From NCBI GenBank assembly GCA_016716005.1, contig JADJXE010000001.1, forward strand, positions 186,001-250,000: a stretch of 64,000 nucleotides of DNA. The letters are read 5' to 3'. The translations under genes and the position numbers were made by a program. Positions 41,870 through 49,748 of this stretch are shown in pieces (the stretch's first letter is position 1; the number at the start of each line of letters is the position of its first letter). Under the pieces are notes generated by a model. The model worked only from the letters and a program-made list of their open reading frames with translations. It made no database searches and was not told the DNA's origin. Origin of the DNA: Acidimicrobiales bacterium (lineage in GTDB: Bacteria; Actinomycetota; Acidimicrobiia; Acidimicrobiales; JADJXE01).

Positions 41870-41905
41870 GACGCGGGGCTCCACGGGTCCGGCCCGGTGG
41901 AGCGG

Positions 41906-41911
41906 TAGACT
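41906..41911 (+). promoter_or_regulatory. -10 element for the zinc-knuckle protein/typA unit
   Basis: TAGACT about 35 bases upstream of GTG 41947; a repeat ACGGT/ACCGT (41914-41925) follows at the expected transcript start. The leader carries GGGAG. Confidence 0.4.
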
Positions 41912-41946
41912 CAACGGTCAACCGTCCCCGTCCAGGGAGTCTTCTG

Positions 41947-42159
41947 GTGAAGAAGGGTCGACACCGGCGCTTCGAGGAGGCACGCGCCCTGAAGCGCAGC
42001 CACGAGTCGCTCGACCTCGTCCTCGACGACGAGGGTGAGCGCCGTGTGTCCACGGAGCCCTGTGCCGAGTGCGGAGCCGAGCCGGGCGAGTCGCACGCGT
42101 CGTGGTGCCTGGCCGAAGAGGACGCCGACGCCGAGCTCGAGGACGACGACGACCGCTGA
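41947..42159 (+). CDS. Small zinc-knuckle-like protein upstream of typA
   Basis: 70 residues. Basic N-terminus (MKKGRHRRFEEARALKR) likely to contact RNA, a CCHC cluster Cys39, Cys42, His50, Cys54 (CAECGAEPGESHASWC), and a very acidic end (EDADAELEDDDDR). It resembles neither a ribosomal protein nor a transcription factor I know. Ends 43 bases before the first canonical in-frame start of TypA/BipA, so probably co-transcribed with it; a ribosome or translation link is inference. Confidence 0.75.
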   Translation: MKKGRHRRFEEARALKRSHESLDLVLDDEGERRVSTEPCAECGAEPGESHASWCLAEEDADAELEDDDDR

Positions 42160-42202
42160 CCGGCTGGCCGGCCCCTCCCACCCGCTTCCTGCGCTCCGCA
42201 AC

Positions 42203-44002
42203 GTGGCGCTCGTCGCCCACGTCGACCACGGCAAGACGACGCTGGTCGACGCCATCCTGCGCGCCACCGGGGCGGTGCGCTCCCACCAGACGATGCCCGA
42301 CCGGGTGATGGACTCCGACGACCAGGAGCGCGAGCGGGGCATCACGATCCTCGCCAAGGCCGCGTCGGTGCGCTGGCGGGGCGTGAAGATCAACCTGGTC
42401 GACACGCCGGGCCACGCCGACTTCGGCGGCGAGGTCGAGCGGGCCCTCACCATGGTCGACGGGGTCCTGCTGCTCGTCGACGCGGCCGAGGGACCGCTGC
42501 CCCAGACCCGCTACGTGCTGTCCAAGGCGCTGGCCCGGGGCATCCCGGCGGTGGTGGTGCTCAACAAGGTCGATCGGGCCGACGCCCGACCGGCCGAGGT
42601 CGTGGACGAGATCTACGAGCTGTTCTTCGACCTGGGCGCCAGCGAGGACGACATCGAGTTCCCGGTCGTGTCGGCCGTGGCCCGGGAGGGGCGGGCCGTG
42701 GCCGGGGTCGGGATGCCGGCCGCCGACGCCGACCTGGGACCCCTGCTCGACGCCGTGCTCGACGCCGTGCCCGCGCCGAGCGGTGACCCCTCGGCCCCGC
42801 TCCAGGCCCTGGTGACGAACCTCGACGCCTCCGACTACCTGGGCCGGCTCGCCATCGGGCGGGTGGTCCAGGGCACCCTCCGCCGGGGCGAGCAGATCGC
42901 TCTCTGCGAGGAGGACGAGGGCCAGCCGCCGCTGCGCCGCAAGCTGACCCAGCTGCTGGGCTTCGAGGGTCTCGATCGGACGGAGGCGGAGGAGGCGCCG
43001 GCCGGGGAGCTGTTCGTGATCGCCGGGTTCCCCGAGGTGGAGATCGGCGACACGCTGGCCGATCCGGTCGACCCGACGCCCCTGCCGCGCCTCACCGTCG
43101 ACGAGCCCGTGCTCCGCATGACGTTCGGGGTCAGCACCTCCCCGCTGTCCGGCCAGCAGGGCACCTACCTCACCTCACGCCACCTGCGCGAGCGGCTCGA
43201 GCGGGAGGTGCTCGGCAACGTCGCCATCCGCATCGCCGACACCGAGTCCCCCGACGTGATCGAGGTGGCCGGCCGGGGCGAGCTGCAGCTGGCCGTGCTG
43301 ATCGAGTCGATGCGGCGCGAGGGCTACGAGCTCCAGGTGAGCCGGCCCGAGGTCATCACCAAGGAGATCGAGGGGCACCGCCACGAGCCCCTGGAGCGCG
43401 TCGTCGTGGACGTCCCCGAGGAGCACGTCGGCACGGTCACCCAGGCCCTGGCTCCCCGTAGGGGCCGTGTCACCGATCTCCGCCCCGGCGACACCGGCCG
43501 CACGATCGTCACGGCCGAGGCCCCGGCGCGCGGCCTGCTCGGCTTCCGGTCCCAGCTGCTCACGGCCACGCGCGGCACGTGCCTGATCCACCAGCACGCC
43601 GCCGGGTGGGTGCCGTGGGCCGGCGACCTGCCGGCGCGCGTGAACGGCGCCATGCTCGCCGACCGGGCCGGCACGTGCACCCCCCACGCGCTCGACAACC
43701 TCCAGCTCCGGGGCGAGCTGTTCGTGGGCCCGGGCGACGTCGTCTACGAGGGCATGGTGGTCGGCGAGTGCAGCCGCGCCGGCGACATGGTGGTGAACGC
43801 CGTGCGCGAGAAGGAGAAGAGCAACATCCGCACCCACTCCCACGACGAGGGCGTCAAGCTGGCCCCGCCCAGGGTGCACACCATCGAGACGGCCATCGAG
43901 TGGCTTGCCGACGACGAGCTGGTCGAGATCACCCCCGGCGCGGTGCGCATCCGCAAGCGCCTGCTCCGCGAGCAGGACCGCCGGCGAGCCGCCAAGCGTT
44001 GA
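42203..44002 (+). CDS. typA: Translational GTPase TypA/BipA
   Basis: About 600 residues. Ribosome-associated GTPase. G1 AHVDHGKTT, switch II with ERGITI (G2) and DTPGHADF (G3), NKVD (G4), then domain II and the BipA-specific C-terminus (GNVAIRIADTESPDVIEVAGRGELQL, RGLLGFRSQLLTATRGTC, EKEKSNIRTHSHDEG). The start is a problem: between the upstream stop (42159) and the P-loop the only GTG/ATG/TTG in frame is GTG 42203, directly at the first beta strand. CTG 42164 would give the usual LRN N-terminus. GTG 42035 would overlap the upstream gene by 125 bases. Confidence 0.93.
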   Translation: MALVAHVDHGKTTLVDAILRATGAVRSHQTMPDRVMDSDDQERERGITILAKAASVRWRGVKINLVDTPGHADFGGEVERALTMVDGVLLLVDAAEGPLPQTRYVLSKALARGIPAVVVLNKVDRADARPAEVVDEIYELFFDLGASEDDIEFPVVSAVAREGRAVAGVGMPAADADLGPLLDAVLDAVPAPSGDPSAPLQALVTNLDASDYLGRLAIGRVVQGTLRRGEQIALCEEDEGQPPLRRKLTQLLGFEGLDRTEAEEAPAGELFVIAGFPEVEIGDTLADPVDPTPLPRLTVDEPVLRMTFGVSTSPLSGQQGTYLTSRHLRERLEREVLGNVAIRIADTESPDVIEVAGRGELQLAVLIESMRREGYELQVSRPEVITKEIEGHRHEPLERVVVDVPEEHVGTVTQALAPRRGRVTDLRPGDTGRTIVTAEAPARGLLGFRSQLLTATRGTCLIHQHAAGWVPWAGDLPARVNGAMLADRAGTCTPHALDNLQLRGELFVGPGDVVYEGMVVGECSRAGDMVVNAVREKEKSNIRTHSHDEGVKLAPPRVHTIETAIEWLADDELVEITPGAVRIRKRLLREQDRRRAAKR

Positions 44003-44018
44003 CCCACCGGCGCTGCGG

Positions 44019-44756
44019 TCAGCCCCGCGTGGCCGGGTGGGGGAGCAGGCGGGCGCGCCGCGACCGCGGGCCCAGATGGCCGGCGAGCAGGGCGTAGACC
44101 TCGTCGCCGACCATGGCCACGAGCTCGTCCCGCATGGTGACGTACACCGGGTGGTGCCCCACGAACGCGTCCGGCGCGTCGGTGCACCACCAGTGGAAGT
44201 GATCGCCGCCCTCGCCCCAGTCGCGGCGCTTCCACTCCCGGATGGTCGAGGTGACGTGGCCCAGCTCGTCCACGCTGTCGACCCGGCGGAGCGGGAGCTG
44301 CCAGCACACGTCGGGCTTCAGGTCGAGCGGGGGGAGGCCCCGCTCCAGCGCGGCGCGATGCAGCGCACACCCTGCGCCCCCCGGGAACCCCGGCCGGTTG
44401 AGGAAGATGCAGGCGTCGTCGACCAGCCGGGTGCGCCACGAGCCGTCCTTGCGGCGCCTGGCGAAGCCGTCGCGCCGGCGGGCCACGTGCTGGAGCTGCC
44501 AGAGGTCGGGGGTGAGCGTGGCGGCCGCGGCCGCCACCCGGTCGTGGTCGGCGTCGTCGGTGAAGTGGGCGCCGTACGAGCAGCACCCGTGCTCGAGCTC
44601 GGGAGCCGGCCCGGTGAGGACCCCCGGGCAGCCCGCGCCGAAGACGCACGTCCAGCTGCTGGCGAGGAACGTGAGGTCGAACACCCACGTGCGGGCCTCG
44701 TGGGGGTCGTCGAAGGAGACCCACTCGTGCAGGTCGCGAGGCTCGGTGTCGCGCAC
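44019..44756 (-). CDS. Cysteine-rich conserved protein of unknown function
   Basis: 245 residues, no signal peptide. Eight cysteines in ordered pairs: TCVFGAGCPGV, GCCSYGAHF, ACIFLNRPGFPGGAGCALH, VCWQLP and WWCTD. The pattern resembles Zn/Fe-S binding cysteine-cluster proteins, and I recall similar actinobacterial hypotheticals, but no function. GTG 44756 has TAGGCT 7 bases upstream. Divergent from glcDEF with only 50 bases between starts, so co-regulation is plausible. Confidence 0.82.
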   Translation of the reverse strand: MRDTEPRDLHEWVSFDDPHEARTWVFDLTFLASSWTCVFGAGCPGVLTGPAPELEHGCCSYGAHFTDDADHDRVAAAAATLTPDLWQLQHVARRRDGFARRRKDGSWRTRLVDDACIFLNRPGFPGGAGCALHRAALERGLPPLDLKPDVCWQLPLRRVDSVDELGHVTSTIREWKRRDWGEGGDHFHWWCTDAPDAFVGHHPVYVTMRDELVAMVGDEVYALLAGHLGPRSRRARLLPHPATRG

Positions 44757-44763
44757 GGGCCGA

Positions 44764-44769
44764 AGCCTA
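44764..44769 (-). promoter_or_regulatory. Leaderless -10 element for the Cys-rich protein
   Basis: Minus-strand TAGGCT (44769-44764), 7 bases before GTG 44756. Confidence 0.6.
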
Positions 44770-44793
44770 GGGTGCCGCCGCGAGGCGGGCCGG

Positions 44794-44799
44794 TAACGT
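44794..44799 (+). promoter_or_regulatory. Leaderless -10 element for glcD
   Basis: TAACGT, 7 bases before GTG 44807. It faces the divergent element at 44764-44769, 24 bases away. Confidence 0.6.
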
Positions 44800-44806
44800 G
44801 CCGGGC

Positions 44807-46228
44807 GTGCACGACCCGCTCGTCGACCAGCTCCGCGGCGCGCTGGCACCCGACCGCGTCCGCACCGGGGCGCTCGAGCTGTCGCTCTACGGCCACGACG
44901 CCTCGGGCCTGCAGGGCGACGCCGGGGTCGTCTGCTTCCCACGCTCCACCGCCGAGGTGCAGGCGTGCGTCCGGCTGGCCCGGACCCACGGCCGGCCGTT
45001 CGTGGCCCGCGGGTCGGGCACGGGTCTGGCCGGGGGAGCGGTACCCATCGGCGCCCCGGTCGTGATCGTCACCACCAAGATGGACCGCATCCTCGAGGTC
45101 GACGCCGACGAGCGGGTGGCGTGGGTGGAGCCCGGGGTGGTCAACCTCGACCTCACGCGCCACCTGCTCCCGCTGGGCCTGCACTTCGCCCCCGACCCCT
45201 CGAGCCAGCAGTCGTGCTCCATCGGGGGCAACGTGGCCACCAACTCGGGAGGGCCGCACTGCCTCGCCTACGGCGTCACCGCCGCCCACGTGCTGGCCGT
45301 CGAGGTCGTGCTGCCCGACGGTGAGCTGGCCCTGCTGGGCGGCCTCGATCCCGATCCGCCCGGCTTCGACCTGCGGGGTGTGTTCGTGGGTGGCGAGGGG
45401 ACCCTGGGGATCGCCACGCGGGTGGCGGTGCGCCTCACCCCGAACCCACCGGCGGTCCGCACGCTGCTGGTGGCGTTCTCGTCGGTCGAGGCCGCCGCGG
45501 CCACGGTCGGTGCCGTGATCGCGGCCGGGATCGTGCCCGCCGCCATCGAGATGATGGACGCACGCATCACCGCGTGCGTGGAGGACTACGTGCACGCCGG
45601 CTACCCGCGCGACGCGGCTGCCGTGCTGCTCGTCGAGGTCGACGGGCTGCCCGCAGGGGTCGAGCACGATGCCGGTCGGGTGGCCGAGCTGGCTCGCGAG
45701 CACGGTGCCACCTCGGTGCGGGTGGCGGCCGACGACGCCGAGCGGGCACTGCTGTGGAAGGGCCGCAAGACCGCCTTCGGTGCCATCGCCAGGGTGAAGC
45801 CCGACTACTACCTGCACGACACCGTGGTGCCGCGGTCGCGGCTGGTCGAGGTGCTCCGGCAGATCTACGAGATCGCCGAGCGCCACGACCTGATCGTGAT
45901 GAACGTGTTCCACGCCGGGGACGGCAACCTGCACCCGCTGCTGGTCTTCGACCGGCGGGAGCCCGGCGTGCTCGAGCGTGTCCACGCTGCCGGGGAGGAG
46001 ATCGTCCGGGTGTCGCTGGCGGCCGGCGGCGTGCTGTCCGGGGAGCACGGGATCGGCATCGAGAAGCGCGAGCTCATGGCCCTGCAGTTCTCGCCCGACG
46101 ACCTCGACGCGCAGGCCCGCTTGCGGGACGCCTTCGACCCGGACGGGCTGGCCAACCCCGAGAAGATCCTGCCGGCGGGCTCGCGTTGCGGCGAGCTCCA
46201 GCAGGTGCCGCCCGGGCTGTGGGTGTGA
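44807..46228 (+). CDS. glcD: Glycolate oxidase subunit GlcD
   Basis: 473 residues. FAD-containing catalytic subunit that oxidises glycolate to glyoxylate. PCMH-type FAD site VARGSGTGLAGGAVP at about 67-81, SSQQSCSIGGNVATNSGGPHCLAYG and GGEGTLGIATRVAV; C-terminal FAD-oxidase domain with MNVFHAGDGNLHPLL and SGEHGIGIEKRELM. Length fits GlcD. GTG 44807 is leaderless by pattern. Its stop overlaps glcE (GTGA), the first of two coupled junctions in a compact glcDEF operon. Confidence 0.94.
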   Translation: MHDPLVDQLRGALAPDRVRTGALELSLYGHDASGLQGDAGVVCFPRSTAEVQACVRLARTHGRPFVARGSGTGLAGGAVPIGAPVVIVTTKMDRILEVDADERVAWVEPGVVNLDLTRHLLPLGLHFAPDPSSQQSCSIGGNVATNSGGPHCLAYGVTAAHVLAVEVVLPDGELALLGGLDPDPPGFDLRGVFVGGEGTLGIATRVAVRLTPNPPAVRTLLVAFSSVEAAAATVGAVIAAGIVPAAIEMMDARITACVEDYVHAGYPRDAAAVLLVEVDGLPAGVEHDAGRVAELAREHGATSVRVAADDAERALLWKGRKTAFGAIARVKPDYYLHDTVVPRSRLVEVLRQIYEIAERHDLIVMNVFHAGDGNLHPLLVFDRREPGVLERVHAAGEEIVRVSLAAGGVLSGEHGIGIEKRELMALQFSPDDLDAQARLRDAFDPDGLANPEKILPAGSRCGELQQVPPGLWV

Positions 46229-47124
46229 CCGAGCCGGCCGGCCGGCTGGCCGGGTTCGTCGCCGAGGTGGGCCGGGAGGGGCCGGTGGTCGCGCTGGGGG
46301 GGCGGACCCACTGGTGGGTCGGTGGCGCGCCGGCGGGGGGCGCCCGCCAGGTGCGGGCACCGGCGGGGATCCTCTCCCACCACCCCGAGGAGCTCACGGT
46401 CCGCTGCGGTGCCGGGACGACGGTGATCGAGCTCGACGCCGCCCTGGCCGAGCGGGGCCAGATGGTGCCCCTCGACCCGGCCGACCCGGCTCGGGCCACG
46501 GTGGGCGGGGTGCTCGCGGCCGGCCTGTCCGGGCCCCGGCGGCTCCGCCACGGCCCCGTCCGCGACGCCCTGCTCGAGGCCCGCTACGTGTCGGCCGACG
46601 GACGGCTGATCCGAGCCGGCGGCCCCACGGTGAAGAACGTGAGCGGGTACGACCTGTGCCGGCTGCTGGTGGGCTCGGTCGGCACCCTCGGCCTGCTGGG
46701 CGAGGTGGTGCTGCGGGTCCGCCCCCGTCCGGCGGCCGCCAGGTGGCTGGCCGGCGAGGCCGACCCCGTCGCGCTGCGCCGCCGCCTCCACGCGCCCTCG
46801 TCGATCCTCTGGGACGGCGTGACGACCTGGGTGCTCCTCGAGGGGCACCCGCGCGACGTGGCCGAGCAGGCGGTGGCGTCGGGCTTGCGCGAGGTGGCCG
46901 GCCCGCCGCCGCTGCCGCCGTTCCGCCGGTCGGTGCCGCCGCGGTCGCTGCGCCAGCTCGACGGGCCGTTCGTGGCCGAGGTCGGGGTGGGCACGGTGCA
47001 CGTGGCCCAGCCGCCGCCGCCGCGGGTGGTCTCCGAGCCGGTGCGACGCCTGCACGAGCGGCTCAAGGCCGCGTTCGATCCCACCGGCCGGCTCGGGCCC
47101 GGCCGCGACCCGCTGGTGCGATGA
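46225..47124 (+). CDS. glcE: Glycolate oxidase FAD-binding subunit GlcE
   Basis: 299 residues. Second flavin-binding subunit: VALGGRTHWWVGG, SHHPEELTVRCGAGTTVIEL, PARATVGGVLAAGLSGPRR and VKNVSGYDLCRLLVGSVGTLG give the FAD_binding_4 pattern without the C-terminal catalytic domain, as in GlcE. C-terminal LHERLKAAFDPTGRLGPGR matches the family end. GTG 46225 overlaps the glcD stop, and its own stop overlaps the glcF ATG. Confidence 0.92.
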   Translation: MTEPAGRLAGFVAEVGREGPVVALGGRTHWWVGGAPAGGARQVRAPAGILSHHPEELTVRCGAGTTVIELDAALAERGQMVPLDPADPARATVGGVLAAGLSGPRRLRHGPVRDALLEARYVSADGRLIRAGGPTVKNVSGYDLCRLLVGSVGTLGLLGEVVLRVRPRPAAARWLAGEADPVALRRRLHAPSSILWDGVTTWVLLEGHPRDVAEQAVASGLREVAGPPPLPPFRRSVPPRSLRQLDGPFVAEVGVGTVHVAQPPPPRVVSEPVRRLHERLKAAFDPTGRLGPGRDPLVR

Positions 47125-48320
47125 GCGGCCCGCACGGGCCCGGCCCGGTGCACGCAGGGCGGTTGGCCATCGACGACGCCGAGCTGGCCGCGTGCGTCGG
47201 TTGCGGGCTCTGCCTGCCGCACTGCCCGACGTACCGGGTGAGCGGCGAGGAGGTGGCATCGCCGAGGGGCCGCATCGCCGCCATGCGGTTGGTCCACCTC
47301 GGCGGCGCCCCGATCGACGACGACTTCGTGGCCGCCATGGACGCCTGCGTGCAGTGTCGGGGCTGCGAGACGGCGTGCCCGTCGGGGGTGCGGTACGGGC
47401 ACCTCATGGAGGGGACCCGTGAGACCCTCGCCGCCGAGCACCGCCTCACGCCCTGGTGGCAGCGGGCGGGGCTGCGGGCCCTGCCGCACCACCGGCTGGT
47501 GCTCGCCGGTTCGACCGCGCTCGCCGTGGGCCAGCGGCTCGGCCTCGTCCCTCGCCGCCTGGGGTTGCCGCCGCTGCCCCTCCGCCGCCCGGGTCTGGTG
47601 CCCAGCGGCGACGACGTGTGGCTGTTCACGGGGTGCGTCATGGACGCCTGGATGCGCCCGACCCACCTCGCGGCCCAGCGCCTCGTGGAGGCCACCGGGG
47701 CCGGGGTGGCGTTCCCCGGGCCGGGCGGCGCCTGTTGCGGCGCCCTGCACCTGCACGCCGGCCTGGTCGACGACGCCCGTCGGCGGGCGGAGCGGGTGAT
47801 GGCCTCGATGCCGGGTGACGCCCCCGTGCTGGTGGATGCGGCCGGGTGCGGCGCCGCCCTGCGCGACTACGGGCACCTGCTGGGCACGGCCGCGGCCCGT
47901 GCGTTCGGTGAACGGGTGCTCGACGTGCACGAGTGGCTCGCGCCCCGCGTGGGGGCCCTGCCGCGGCCCGCCCGGCCGGTGCCCGGGCGGGTCGCGGTGC
48001 AGGACCCCTGCCACCTCCGCCACGTGCAGCGTGCCCACCAGCACGTGCGCACGGTGCTGGCCCCGTACGTGGAGGAGCTGGTCGAGCTGGGCGACGACGG
48101 GCTGTGCTGCGGTGCCGGTGGCGCGTACGCGGCGCTGCACCCCGACACGGCCGGCGAGATCCGGGCCCGGAAGCTGGCTGCCATCGCCGCCAGCGGCGCC
48201 GGCACCGTCGCCAGCGCCAACCCGGGGTGCGCGCTGCACCTGGGCGGCGCCGGTGTGCGCGTCCGCCATCCCCTCGATCTGGTGGCCGAAGCGCTGGGGC
48301 CCGCCTTGACCCGCCGTTGA
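47121..48320 (+). CDS. glcF: Glycolate oxidase iron-sulfur subunit GlcF
   Basis: 399 residues. Two 4Fe-4S ferredoxin motifs (CVGCGLCLPHCPTY near 25-38 and CVQCRGCETACPSG near 77-90) pass electrons to the respiratory chain. Two CCG domains follow: GACCGALHLHAG and LCCGAGGAYAALHP. ATG 47121 overlaps the glcE stop (ATGA). Complete glcDEF set in one operon supports glycolate use, for example photorespiratory or algal-exudate glycolate. Confidence 0.94.
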   Translation: MSGPHGPGPVHAGRLAIDDAELAACVGCGLCLPHCPTYRVSGEEVASPRGRIAAMRLVHLGGAPIDDDFVAAMDACVQCRGCETACPSGVRYGHLMEGTRETLAAEHRLTPWWQRAGLRALPHHRLVLAGSTALAVGQRLGLVPRRLGLPPLPLRRPGLVPSGDDVWLFTGCVMDAWMRPTHLAAQRLVEATGAGVAFPGPGGACCGALHLHAGLVDDARRRAERVMASMPGDAPVLVDAAGCGAALRDYGHLLGTAAARAFGERVLDVHEWLAPRVGALPRPARPVPGRVAVQDPCHLRHVQRAHQHVRTVLAPYVEELVELGDDGLCCGAGGAYAALHPDTAGEIRARKLAAIAASGAGTVASANPGCALHLGGAGVRVRHPLDLVAEALGPALTRR

Positions 48321-48365
48321 TCCTCATCCTCCACTTCAGGTCGATGTTCGTGGCAGATCGTCGGC

Positions 48366-48381
48366 CGTTCCTCGTGGAACG
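48366..48381 (+). terminator. Short hairpin downstream of glcF
   Basis: CGTTCC/GGAACG stem with a 4-base loop about 45 bases after the glcF stop; possible terminator without a T tract. Confidence 0.35.
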
Positions 48382-48418
48382 CTCGGCCTGTGGTTGACCT
48401 CGACAGATCGGAGCCCTC

Positions 48419-48619
48419 GTGGCTGGAGAGTTCGACGACATCCGTGCCCGACTGGAGGCGATCGCCGAGGAGCTGGCCGACCTGGCCATCCAGCGCCTCC
48501 GGGAGTCGATCGACGCCGGGGGCACCGAGCTGCCCGTCGACGAACGGCGGCTCACGCGCGCCCGGCGGGCGGTGGAGAAGGCGATCGCGATCCTGCGGGA
48601 GCCCGACGACGCCGAGTGA
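48419..48619 (+). CDS. Small helical protein of unknown function
   Basis: 66 residues, acidic, predicted all-helical: GEFDDIRARLEAIAEELADL, then RRLTRARRAVEKAIAILRE. GTG 48419 with GGAG 6-9 bases upstream. No domain recognised; similar short proteins are common in actinobacteria. Lies between glcF and the convergent LOG gene. Confidence 0.65.
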   Translation: MAGEFDDIRARLEAIAEELADLAIQRLRESIDAGGTELPVDERRLTRARRAVEKAIAILREPDDAE

Positions 48620-48666
48620 GCCCCAGCCGGATCGGCTCGCCGCCCTGGTCGGGCTCGGGCGCGGTC

Positions 48667-49716
48667 TCAGCCCGGCATCGCGCCGCGGTTGACGGCGTCG
48701 ATCAGCGCCCGGAGCCGGCCGTGCTGGCGGCCGTCGAAGCGCAGCACCAGACGGGGCCGCTCGACCTCGTCGTCGTCGGCGACCTCGGGAGCGAGCGGGG
48801 CGGTCCGCTCGATGGCCCCGGCCGTGCACAGGTCGGCGAACTCGTGGTTCAGGGCGGCCAGCTGCTCGTCGCTCGGGGGGCGTTGCAGCCGCAGCACCAG
48901 GCGGTCGCCGACCCAGCGCAGCGAGTGGTACACGGCGAAGAAGCTGACGATCTCGCGGCACGCGGCGTCCACGTCGTCGGTGACCAGGTACAGGTCGAGG
49001 TCGTCCGGCGAGATCAGGCCCCGCTCGAGCAGCTCGTCCACGACGAAGCGGCTCCAGACCTGCCAGTACGTGCCGTCGGGGACGTCGAGCAGGACGATCG
49101 GTGCCGGCAGGGCCTTGCCCGTCTGCACCAGGGTGAGCAGCTCGAAGGTCTCGTCGAGGGTGCCGAAGCCGCCGGGGAGCGACACGAACGCGGCCGACTC
49201 CTTGATCAGCATCAGCTTGCGGGTGAAGAAGTACTTCATGGCGACGAGCTTCTCGTCGCCGGCGATGACCGGGTTGGCGCCGGACTCGAAGGGCAGGCGG
49301 ATCCGGACCCCGATGGAGCGCTCACGCCCGGCCCCCTCCATCCCGGCGGCCATGATGCCCGGGCCGGCACCGGTCACGACCATCCAACCCTGCGCCGCCA
49401 GCGCCCGGGCCAGCTCGCGCGCCTGGACGTAGAGCGGGTCGTCCGGCCGGGTGCGGGCCGAGCCGAACACCGTCACCTTGGGCACGCCCACGTAGGGGGC
49501 GAACATGCGAAAGGCGGCCCGCATCTCCTGCAGCGCGGCGTTGGCGATCTTGAGGTTCAACCGCTCGCTGCCGTCGCCGGCGAGGCGCACCGCCGAGACG
49601 AAGATCTCGAACAGCTGGTCGCGGTCGGCGGTCGCCCCGACCGCGTCGAGCAGCCCCGTCAGCCGGGCATCCAGATCGGGGTCGCCGGTTCGGGTCCGGG
49701 GGGCGCGCTCGCTCAT
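48667..49716 (-). CDS. LOG family (TIGR00730) nucleotide phosphoribohydrolase-like protein
   Basis: 349 residues, longer than classic 190-residue LOG proteins. Rossmann-like core with VTVFGSARTRPDD, GWMVVTGAGPGIMAAGMEGA and the signature FVSLPGGFGTLDETFELLT (PGGxGTxxE). Members cleave nucleoside 5'-monophosphates to free base and ribose phosphate; some make cytokinins. N-terminal 80 residues (LNLKIANAALQEMRAAFRMF) and C-terminal about 80 are extra helical parts seen in the long subfamily. ATG 49716 is 32 bases after the FO synthase stop, probably the same transcript. Confidence 0.9.
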   Translation of the reverse strand: MSERAPRTRTGDPDLDARLTGLLDAVGATADRDQLFEIFVSAVRLAGDGSERLNLKIANAALQEMRAAFRMFAPYVGVPKVTVFGSARTRPDDPLYVQARELARALAAQGWMVVTGAGPGIMAAGMEGAGRERSIGVRIRLPFESGANPVIAGDEKLVAMKYFFTRKLMLIKESAAFVSLPGGFGTLDETFELLTLVQTGKALPAPIVLLDVPDGTYWQVWSRFVVDELLERGLISPDDLDLYLVTDDVDAACREIVSFFAVYHSLRWVGDRLVLRLQRPPSDEQLAALNHEFADLCTAGAIERTAPLAPEVADDDEVERPRLVLRFDGRQHGRLRALIDAVNRGAMPG

Positions 49717-49748
49717 GCGGGTGCCAGCCTCGCGCGCCGGCGGACCCG

